Positions 32,909-42,000 of a stretch of 64,000 nucleotides of DNA are shown here, piece after piece. Both the position numbers and the translations under genes were made by a program. Position 1 is the stretch's first letter, and the number at the start of each line of letters is the position of its first letter. The DNA is from Phyto melanocephala (taxonomy: Eukaryota; Arthropoda; Insecta; Diptera; Rhinophoridae): NCBI GenBank assembly GCA_941918925.1, contig OW799235.1:38648701-38712700 (forward strand), in the 5' to 3' direction. The notes under the pieces were generated by a model. That model was not told the origin of the DNA and made no database searches. It saw only the letters and a program-made list of their open reading frames with translations.

Positions 32909-34546
32909 ATATGGATTCGAATTTGTTTTTGCTCCATCATTTATGTATTTGTAAGAAATTTCTCATTGTCTTTCTATAGCTAACTAGAGATTAGTATACT
33001 AATATTAAAAACCCTAGAATGATAAATTTAGTCATATCTTAAAAGACTAAAAAAATACTTTATTGTAGAAAAACTTTTTGTACACTTTATTTTGACGCTC
33101 ACAGTATTTATGTATGTATGTTGTTGTTGTAATTGTGTAAAAAAACGAGGTGGTCGTGGTTTCTTGCTCATATCTCAGAAAGTTATTGGGCGATTTTGGT
33201 GAATTTCAATAGCGATTCATTCCTGAATATTTCCAAGAGATTGATACCATATAGAGATCTGAGGAACATATAGTTGCTTCTAAAAGTTGATTTCAACCAA
33301 CACACGGACAGACGGGCAGACGGACAGACGGACAGACGGTCAGGGCTTAATCGACTCCTCTATTCATAAGCTTTCAGAAAATATATACTTTATGGGGTCG
33401 GAAATGAAAATTGTAGAAATTACAAACGGAATGACAAAGCTATATATACCCTTGTGCACCACAGGTGAAGGGTATAATAAAAAAAAATAAAAAAAAAAAT
33501 TTACAAAAACAATTTTTTAAATATAAAAATTTTTTTTTTGGCTCAGCTGGGATTCGATGCCACGTTTTCTCTAACCAGTATACACGTTTGTATGTATGTA
33601 TGTTGTTGTTGTAATGTTGTTTTTGTGAAAAAAATCGAGGTGGTCGTGGGTTTTTGCTCATATCTCAGTTGTTTATGTACCGATGTTTCTGATTTTCAAT
33701 AGTGATCTACTCCCGAATATTTCTGATATTTTAATACCTCACCCGGGTCCAAGCGATGTCATGGGCTTCAAAAAGTTGATTTCAACATACACACGGACAG
33801 ACGGTCAGACGGACAGACTGACAGAGCTTAATCGACTTCCCTATTCATAAGCTTTCAGAAAATATATACTTTATGGGGTCGGAAATGAAAATTGTAGAAA
33901 TTTCACACGGAATGACAAACCTATATATACCCTTTTTCACTGTGTGAAGGGTATAAAAATTGGAGAATATTTCATTTCTCGTTTGAGCGCTATTTCATTG
34001 GGGGACTTTTCGTGGAGCCTAAAAAACATACATATATACAAACATCTCATTGAGAAATTATAAATTAAGTTTATGTATATACATATGTATGTTTAAAAAA
34101 AAATAATAAAACAAAAAATTAAAAAAAAAGTAAAAAGAAATAAAAAAAAAATATTTTTGGATCAGCTAGGATTCGATGACACGTTCACTCTGACCAGTAT
34201 ACCACGTTTGTAAGTATGTATGTGTTGTATGTTGTTTTAAAAAAAAGAGCTAATTGTGTTTTTTTTTTAATATCTCAGTTGTTTATGTACCTGATTTTTA
34301 ATACCGATCTGCTCCCGAATATTTTTGATACTTTGGTACCTTACACGGGTATTGAAAATGCCTGGTGGTTTCAAAAAGTGGATTTCAACATACACACGGA
34401 CAGAAGGACAATGTTTAATTGACTCCCATATGCATAAGCTTTTAGAAAATATATAGTTTATGGGGTCGAACATGAAAATTGTAGAAATTGCACACGGACA
34501 GACAAACCTTTATATATTCTTACGCTCACTGTGAAGGGTATAAAAA

Positions 34547-34936
34547 GGCTTACACATTTCATTAGTATGATAGCTGGTTTTACATACCGCCATTCGGATC
34601 TTCTATTGGTGTAAAAAACACACTACATATGCAAAGGCACAACACTATTGTGAGCATAAAACAGAACAAACAGTAAGTAGATTTTAACAAACTACACACA
34701 AGCACTAAAAACTGTTATCCAGACAATTCTCACTTTTTTTACCACTGGAACTAGTTCAAAATATATTAAGTTTATGTATGCGTTGCTCTTTCTACTTTTA
34801 TAATTACATGATTGGTAATAAATACATAAATTGTATAAAACAATTTATCATTTACTAAAGTAAGTTTACAAAGGTTTTTGATAATTGGGTAAAGAGAAAT
34901 TCAAGGCGAATCCATCCACTTCTTCCTGACACCGAT
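34547..34936. other. No gene seen
   Basis: Non-repetitive AT-rich sequence with no supported frame. Confidence 0.4.
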
Positions 34937-35256
34937 GATGCAGCTAAAGGCTTACATACACGGCATGTTTTTTACATCTGACTTTAAAATTTGTGAGACA
35001 TATGTAAATCTACATGTCTGTCAAAATTGTACTTTTACGCTGACTGCTTTGAAGCAGCAGAGATTTCTGCCAGCGACTGATGTCACATATTTTTACAGAG
35101 AAAGATAGAACGCACTCTAATTGAAATTATGTCAGATGTCTCAACACATGTTTTTTTACAGAAGTAATGTTTTAAAGGTAACACACGACATGTTTGTATT
35201 AGCAGTGGAGAATATGACAAGTTGAATGTAAAAAACATGCCTTGTATTAGCTCCTT
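34937..35256. mobile_element. MITE with AAGG..GGCATGTTTTTTACAT ends
   Basis: The terminal inverted repeats share GGCATGTTTTTTACAT, and the outer ten bases match with small gaps. The 320-bp element has no coding region. The target duplication is not clear. Confidence 0.6.
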
Positions 35257-36244
35257 AATGAGGATATATATAATAATTATTAAGGAATTTTTATGAGTTT
35301 AACTTTCCGTATATTAAGTATTAAATAATATAAAATAAAAATATAATAAATAATTTTTTCATAAAAAATACTGTTTTATAAGAGCCTTACAATTTTCCAA
35401 AAAAATTTTTTTTTTTTTGAATTAGACCGAAAATCATGTATGCGTGTACATACAGTCTGTTAAGAATGAGTTAAAACCATTAAAATCAACATTTGTTAAT
35501 TGAGTTTTACTATTTATACCGTCTTTTATACCTAAGGAATGTGGCTTTTAGAAAAATCTTAAAAATTTTTAATTTTTTGGTTTTTTAACTTTTTTAGTGT
35601 ATTTTGAAAACAAAAAATTTGACGAATTTTACAGGAAAATTTTTTTTTTCGCCATTAAATTTTTAATGACTCCGAAATAATAATAGATAGAAAAGAAATG
35701 TGTTTGGTTAGCTTTAGCAGAATTTTCCGGTGCATCTTCTGATCCTTCTGTTATTAAAATCGGAGAACCCGTTTTCAAGTTATGATAAAATATATTAGGA
35801 AACCCAACGATTTAGGGGGTAAAATATGCCACGCCTTTAAAAGAAAAATCTTACGTACTGGGGAAAAACGGAAAACAGATTTAAATTAAGGGCACCAAAA
35901 TCCATATAGTCCACATACTTTTGTTTCTAGGGTAGACAACATTTTTTTTATTGCGCAGTGTACTTTTGTTGCGCAGTGTAATTTTTCCAAAATCTGCCAC
36001 TAAACTTTTTATATCTTACTACACCTAAAACTATCAAAAAACTATAACTTTTAATTTAAAAAACACGTTCAATAATTTTGGCCAGCTTTTCAGGTTTCGT
36101 TTGATGTGGCAAGTGGCACCACACTACAAGAAGTCCACCTTATTTTTTATGAAGAAATCAATTTTTGTTATCACTTTAAACTTGATATTTTCAAAAGAAA
36201 TTTAAAACTTTTCATTTCAATAAATACTGAATTAAGCAAAAGTT
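35257..36244. other. No gene; unassigned AT-rich DNA
   Basis: A short direct repeat, TTGCGCAGTGTA, occurs twice at about 35961 and 35979. Otherwise no motif, frame or repeat end was recognised. Confidence 0.35.
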
Positions 36245-36439
36245 TGCAATAATAGTAGTTTGTATCACCATTCATCTCATATGAAATACGTACATACATA
36301 TATACATATATATGTGATTTGTTCTTTTAACGCCACTGCCAAATAAATTAGTTCGAGTTAGAGAAAATTCGAGTTAGAGTAGTTAGAGTTATGGAAGTTC
36401 GACTGTATACCCTTTTTCACTGTGTGAAGGGTATAAAAA
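36245..36439 (+). mobile_element. Internally deleted DINE-1-like scrap (copy L)
   Basis: It joins a 5' interior phrase of subfamily B ('tagtttgtatcaccattcat') to the extreme 3' end (CCTTTTTCACTGTGTGAAGGG), about 110 bases apart. Both the hairpin end and the GACGG tract are missing. Confidence 0.6.
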
Positions 36440-36816
36440 TAAGTAAATAATTAAATAAAAATATGTAAATAAATAAAATATAAAAATAAATAAATGTTAA
36501 AATCCAATATTAAATGTCCTTTTTCAACTTTTTCTTTTCTCTAGTTAAGATTTCAACCACAAAAATTAAAAAAAGGTACTGCCAGCTATTTTTAAATATT
36601 GGTAATTTTTCTATTAAAATAAGTTGTCAGAAACCTTGATAAAATACATTCCACAATCTTATATATTTTATTGTTGGCAGTGCTGCAAAAGTGATAGCAG
36701 AGTCACACACCATTTCTTGGTTAAATATTTAAAAAGTAACAAAATTCAATAAGTTAATATAAACATATTGCTTATTTGTTTTTATAACCATCACTAGCGT
36801 TGTCAAAAGTACATAT
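36440..36816. other. No gene seen
   Basis: AT-rich, with AAATA repeats near 36440-36500. Confidence 0.4.
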
Positions 36817-37129
36817 CTTGTAACCGGCGTTACCACTAAAAAATTATCTATCCGACCAAATTTGCCTATAAAACCGACCAAAATCCATTTAAACCGACCA
36901 ATTTTTTAAAATATTAAATAACAAATATATGCATACTACAGTGTTGCCAAGTAAATTTTAATAAATAGCCCTAGATTAGAAAAAATACCCCCTAAATTTG
37001 TACTAATAGAAAAAACAAAAACCCCAAAACACATTTTTCTTACTTTCGCATATATTTATAGATTATTATGAATTTAAATACTCTTTTATTGTATATAATA
37101 TTCAGATTAATTAAAAAATAAGTAATCGG

Positions 37130-39145
37130 TCAATCACTATTAAAAATCTCTAATACAGTTTCATCGTGTTCGTCCGCCGCATACATGTTTTCATGGTTAA
37201 ATAATTTTATCATTTCTGGGGACGGTTTAAAAATTTGACACCCATTACTTAACGAATATCTCACTCTTAAAATTGATTCAACTGTTAAAGTAGCCATTCG
37301 ATTTCGTAATTTATTTTTAATAATGCTAAACATTGAGAACGCTCGCTCAACTGTTGCGTTTGAAAATGGAAGTGCCAGCAGGGCCGATGCTAACCTACAA
37401 ATTTTAGAAAATTTTTGAATGCCGCATGCATCTTTTTTCATACTCACTTCATGCCAAAACTTTTCAGAAGAAGATGGTTTATTCCACTTTACATAATGTA
37501 AATTTTTCCATTCCACTAAAGTTTCATCAATATCATCACAAAACTTTTTAAAATGAACTGCAATGCCCGTTATATCGGGTTTTTCGCTCTTTTGCGCATT
37601 TTCAAAAGAAAAAATTGATATTTGCTCCATTATATTAACGTTATCAGGAAGTCTTTGCTTTAATTGTTGACATAACTCTACAATAAAATTTCTGCAATTT
37701 GCTTTTACTTCAACCATATTAGAAATTTCTGTTGACAATTGGCTAAAATTATATCCAAAATTAAGACATTCTGATGGGATTAAAAACTTTTGAAAATCGA
37801 AATTTGTTAATAAAAAATTTTGTTCGTTTTCAATGACATCTGAGTGCACAATTTTTTGTAAAAGACCTAAATAACAGTCCTTTAAATCTTCATATAATTT
37901 TAATTGGTCTACATATTCCGCCTGAAAAGTTTTGTTTAATTTTATTACAGGTTTTAGAGTGTCTCTTAGAAAAATAAAATATAATTTGTTTTCCTTATTA
38001 TACATGTTTGATAAAAGAAAAGCAGTGTGACACTTCTCATGCGTAGCAGCTAATTTAAAATGAAGATATAAGGCATCCCATTGTTCAATAATTTTTTTAA
38101 TGGCTCCATATCTTGCTAGCCAGCGAGTTCCACTTAATTTATCAATTTTGTTGGGATTTTTTTCCAATATTAATTGATGTACAGTCGCATATTCAAGTTG
38201 TCTTTTACTGCTGTGAGAAAACCAACCACTTGTTTCACGTATAATGAACTCTATTTCAGTAGGCAACACTTTCATTGCTCTTTCTGCAGCAAGATGAAGT
38301 GAATGGCAAATGCATTTTATGGTTACTAAATGTGGTATAATTTCTTTTAATCTGCTACTAACGGGGTTATACTTTCCTACCATTGCATTTGCTCCATCTA
38401 CACCTGTTCCTAGCAAGTTTTGAATATTTAAGCCATCTGATTTCAATATGTTAATAATCGCTTGGGTAATGACCTCTGAAGATCCGCTATTAATTTGCAA
38501 TAACTTAAATAATGTGGTTATGACGTTACCAGTTGTCATATTAAAGTATTTTATCATTACACATAACATTTTCTTGCTATCGATAGAGGTACTTTCATCT
38601 ATAATGAGAGAATAAGGGCTATCACTTATTTCATTCAAAAGTTGCTTAAAATAAGCAGGAGCGATAACATTTTTTATAATTGCGGTGCACTTGGTTCTAT
38701 GGAGACGAATTTCTCGCAAAGATTCTGAATCGTCTCCTATCTGCTTAATCAATTCTCCAAGGTGGTCAACACAGTTGACAGAACAGTGTTCTGCAACAAA
38801 AGCTGCAAGTTTTATTTCTGCAATTTTTCTTGCAGTTGTAAACGTAGGTTTGAAAAAGTTATTAAGTGGTAGATGAGGATCATTTCTTATAGATGAGCAA
38901 TATATGTGCTTTTTAGTATTTTTATGAGCAGTTAAACCTTTTCTGTGGGCAACAAGTATGCATTTGCAATACTTACATATCGCTTTTTCTTTGTCGTCCA
39001 AGCATGGAGAAAGCCAACCTTATTTAATTATAATATTACAACATAAAAATAATAATAAAATATGTAAGAAATAATCACCTTTAAATTCATTTTCTTTTTC
39101 CCATTCTTTTTTATATTTCTGATAATATTTCTTTTCCTTTGGCAT
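37130..39145 (-). CDS. hAT family transposase (two exons, apparently intact)
   Basis: Cut-and-paste transposase acting in the nucleus on the CAGTGTTGCCA ends. Exon 1 is 39145-39079 (MPKEKKYYQKYKKEWEKENE) and exon 2 is 39018-37130, joined across a 60-bp GT-AG intron; the product is 651 aa, usual for hAT. An N-terminal BED-type zinc finger has C37, C40, H54 and H60. The RNase H-like core has D163 in LIIDESTSI, D230 in GVDGANAMVG, the CICHSLHL segment, and RW at 321-322 in SGTRWLARY. The C-terminal dimerisation region has E580 in SNATVERAFSMF. No stop or frameshift was found. The start could instead be ten codons upstream (39175), also in frame. Without the intron the frame would begin at a TTG at 39001, so the splice is the better model. 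The family resembles SCAN/ZBED-like hATs; the exact clade is uncertain. Confidence 0.9.
39019..39078 (-). other. Intron of the hAT transposase gene
   Basis: The 60-bp intron runs from GTGATT (donor after AAAG) to AATAAG (acceptor before GTTGG). Removing it joins the codons for EFK-G-WLSPC in frame, matching the usual start of BED-finger hAT proteins. The acceptor lacks a strong pyrimidine tract. Confidence 0.7.
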
Positions 39146-39976
39146 TTCTTTTATTAAAATTTTAGTCACTATCATGAAAAATTAAAGCTGTTAGAAACAA
39201 ATTTGATTCTGTTTAAAAAAATTATTAACAGTAGCAAAATACAGGCAAATAGAGATATTTCTACTAAAATGTTCAACTCTTAAGAGCACTAGAAAGTACC
39301 CAAAGATTTAACTCTTAAAAGCACTATAATCTCCCTAAATAGTATTTTTACTCCCTAAATTTATCCCTAACTATTTCTTACACCCTAAAGGCAAAAAAAA
39401 ACTCCAAATTTAGGGCGAAAATCCCTGACTTGGCAACACTGGCATACTATTAAAAAAAAAAAAAATGTTATTAAGTTTTAGATCTTAAAAACCACAAAAA
39501 TTTCTTATATAAGTGTACAGGATTAAAATTTTTATGTTTTCATTTTGTTACGAGATCAATAAAAAGCCGTTACAATTGCTTTGCTTTCACCGAGTTAACA
39601 CACATCAACTTTTACAATTATGATTGCATGCACAGCCAATGCAAGAAAACAACTACAAAACTCCTTTTGTTTTTCTTGCTGTTATGCATTTTGTGTAGAA
39701 GTAGCACCACGTTACAAATGGGCTCATCGTCTTTTTTATAGTCTTTTACACACGTTTGACGCGTTTGCTTTTGATTGTTTTTCATTGCTGAGAAGAAAAT
39801 AGTATTGCCAAAACCTGAAAAATTTAATAGCGACCAGTATTTCAAATGGCTTAAAATGAATATGGTACATTTTCTTAAACATACCAAAATAACGTTTAGC
39901 CGACCATGCGACCACGACCATTAATGTCTGACCATTTTGATCGGAAAAGACCAATAGTGGCAACGCTGCTTGTAAC

Positions 39977-40484
39977 TCACTTTTGGAAGAACCCACATGA
40001 TATGTATGAGAAAGTATTGGACAATAAATTGCTATTGAAATCCGGCATAATCGCCCTTTAAGTTTCTGAGATACAAGCAAATAATCTCGATTGACTTTAA
40101 TAGTTTTAGCATAAAAATTAACATTGTGCTATAATTTATAGACAATTTATTTATTTATTTACTACTATAAAAAACTATTTGTAAAAAAAAAAATTGAACA
40201 AATCTGTCACTAAACGGCAAAACTATAGACAAACTTTATTTGGAAAACTATATATTTTTTTTAAATATATCAAGTTTCTCAAATTCCTAATTAATTTTTG
40301 GTCATGCTAATGGCATCAAATAACAAGCCGTAGTTTTGAATATTATTGCTAAGAAGAATTAACAAATCCGTTTTTAACTAACTAAAACGAATAACAATAA
40401 TTCAAACATTAATTACATTATTTCACACAAATTTATTTTACTTCCTTTGGGGACCAAGTTGTACTCTTTAACATTGTTGTAAAA
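39977..40484. other. No gene seen
   Basis: AT-rich, without recognised motifs. Confidence 0.4.
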
Positions 40485-41390
40485 AGAAGAGCTCGAACAG
40501 AAAAAGCTAGGGGGCTCAAATTTTTCCAGAATATTTCCTTTACACAAGGTATGTTTGGTATTGAAAATGGGCTAAATCGGAATATTAGGTGGAGAGTTAT
40601 AGGTCGTAATGCAGGGGTAGGTAAAAAAACCATGTCCTTCCAACAACGAATAAAATCCAATTGTGTCCAAATGCATTCATGGAAAGCCATGAAATTTCGA
40701 ATGTATTTATATTTCCTGAATAAATATGAATATAAATTAATATAAATTATTCTCCCTGTAAATTTCTTAAATCTAAGCATTAGGAAATGAGTTATACATA
40801 GATCAAAATGTTCGAAAATTTATCCCGCACAGTGTATTTTTCGGTATATTTAAAAACAAAAACGCCATAAAAGCATAAAAATTAGATATATGATTCTGAA
40901 ATTTTGCATTCATTGCTTTTTGGTCAAAGGCTTTGTACTAACGGCAAATAAATGTGACACGCCCACCTCTCATATAACGCTTTATCTTAAATTCATATAA
41001 TTTCTCTAAGAATAAAGATCTTGGAAGAAAAAGGGACTATATATTGAAATATCTAAGTTGAATTTATTAGTAGAAACTACATTGACACGCCTATTTTATA
41101 GTCCACTTTTACCGTAATTAACTGTTAATGAAATTTTAAAGATCATAAAAAGACAGAAATTTCGCACATATAGCTTTCAAGTCAATGCCATTGTAATGTC
41201 AGAAAATAAAGGTGACACGCCCACTTAAACGCCTGCCTCTTATAAAGCGTTTTATCTTAATTAATATAATTTCTCTATAGACAAAGTTTTTGGAAGAAAT
41301 TGAAATATTGTATTTATTTAGAAACTATAATAACATGCCTACTTTAATGCCCACTTTCATTGAAAGACTAAATTAACGAAAATGTTTTAA
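40485..41390 (-). mobile_element. DINE-1-like subfamily A interior fragment (copy M)
   Basis: It matches the interior of copy A from 'aaaaagctagggggctcaa' through two 'gacacgccc' modules. It stops at the point where copies A and E carry the mariner remnant. Both termini are missing. Confidence 0.65.
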
Positions 41391-41584
41391 CCTTTAATGT
41401 GTCCTCGTAAACAAGGTATACAAATTACATGACAAAAGATGTGTGTTTTTTATAGGTTATTAATTTTAATTTGTTTTTTTTTGCGAAAGCTGAATTGACA
41501 GTTATCGGTTACGTTAAGATTAATTAGGGTCCACAGCAATGTTAACAAATTGATAATGTTGTTTTGAATATCATGAAAAACTCA

Positions 41585-41697
41585 ACGAAAAAAAAATATT
41601 GTTCAGTGATGAATCACACTTCTTGGTTAAATGGACATTCAATCCTCAAGCCCTTATAAAATCACCATTGCATCGAGAAAAACTAATTATTCCCTTC
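41585..41697 (+). pseudogene. Mariner transposase fragment
   Basis: The plus-strand translation gives ILFSDESHFLVKW, the first catalytic aspartate block of mariner-type transposases, followed by SPLHREK, as in the next conserved segment. About 37 residues survive before the DINE start at 41705. The bordering sequence is too decayed to assign. Confidence 0.55.
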
Positions 41698-41704
41698 ACA
41701 CAGT

Positions 41705-42000
41705 GAACAAGTAAGAGTGCTATATTCGGCCATGCCGAATCTTATATACCCTTCACAAGGTGTAGTCACGCAATAACAATGTTTGTATAACCATTCATCT
41801 CATATGAAATACGTACATACATATATAAAACATACATATATAAAAACATCCCATTTTAAAATTATAAATTTACGTATGTGTGTTAAAAAAATACAAAAAA
41901 AAAATTTTTTAAAATTTTAAAAAATTAAACAAAAAAATAAAAAAGATATAAAAAAAATAATAAAAATATAAGTAATATATATAAAATAAAAATAAAATAA
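41705..42000 (+). mobile_element. DINE-1-like 5' fragment (copy N1)
   Basis: The subfamily B 5' end has a slightly mutated hairpin (ATTCGGC-cat-GCCGAAT), then the A-rich tract. It is broken by copy N2 at 42001. Confidence 0.7.

Larger units (their letters stand above)
31442..33104 (-). mobile_element. Tc1-like transposon with IR/DR ends
   Basis: A 1663-bp element flanked by TA (31440-31441, 33105-33106), with ends CTGTGAGCGTCAAA and TTTGACGCTCACAG. A second copy of the binding-site-like sequence, ACGCGTCAAAA..AAGTGTACA, lies about 200 bp inside each end (31642-31666, 32884-32908), the IR/DR arrangement of some Tc1 families. The inside is a nearly full-length transposase pseudogene on the minus strand. 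Confidence 0.85.
31275..33478 (+). mobile_element. DINE-1-like element inside K1 (copy K2), split by Tc1
   Basis: It starts AACAAGTAACAGTGC, with the hairpin region lost. It resumes after the Tc1 element with the standard 3' half (GACGGGCAGACGGACAG tract) and ends CACCACAGGTGAAGGGTATA. Confidence 0.65.
30910..33959 (+). mobile_element. DINE-1-like element, subfamily B, inside MULE 2 (copy K1)
   Basis: The 5' end ACAAGTAAGAGCGC with a perfect ATTCGGC-cgt-GCCGAAT hairpin lies at 30911. The 3' half (about 33540-33959) ends CTGTGTGAAGGGTATAAAA. Between them is an A-rich tract (31085-31270) into which copy K2 inserted. Confidence 0.75.
29644..34019. mobile_element. MULE (Mutator-like) transposon 2
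   Basis: The terminal inverted repeats GGCTCCACGAAAAG are identical at both ends and the 9-bp duplication TAAAAAACA is perfect (29635-29643, 34020-34028). The arms carry CCCAATGAAATAAC-type repeats like MULE 1 (29644-29900, 30680-30909 and 33960-34019). A transposase scrap lies on the minus strand at 30431-30598. A DINE copy (30910-33959), itself split, lies in the right arm. Own length without insertions is about 1.3 kb. Confidence 0.75.
29546..34546 (+). mobile_element. DINE-1-like element, subfamily B, split by MULE 2 (copy J)
   Basis: The left part (29546-29643) has the standard 5' hairpin end. The right part (34020-34546) resumes in phase with 'aaaaaacatacatatata' and runs through the GGACAGAAGGACA tract to GTGAAGGGTATAAAAA. 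The total DINE sequence without the insertion is about 620 bp. Confidence 0.75.
36939..39441 (-). mobile_element. Autonomous-looking hAT transposon
   Basis: A 2503-bp element with a perfect 8-bp duplication, GCATACTA (36931-36938, 39442-39449), which fits the nnnTAnnn pattern reported for Buster-type hATs. The terminal inverted repeat CAGTGTTGCCAAGT is exact at both ends. It encodes one intact two-exon transposase on the minus strand. It lies inside another hAT-type element. Intact ends, duplication and frame suggest a recent insertion. Confidence 0.9.
36825..39968. mobile_element. hAT-type non-autonomous element, split by an intact hAT
   Basis: The 8-bp duplication CTTGTAAC is perfect (36817-36824, 39969-39976) and fits nTnnnnAn. 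The tips are CGGCGTTACCACTA and, in reverse, CAGCGTTGCCACTA. Subterminal GACCA/TGGTC words are clustered at both ends (36855-36905, 39880-39955). Without the inserted hAT the element is about 630 bp and has no transposase of its own. Confidence 0.8.
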
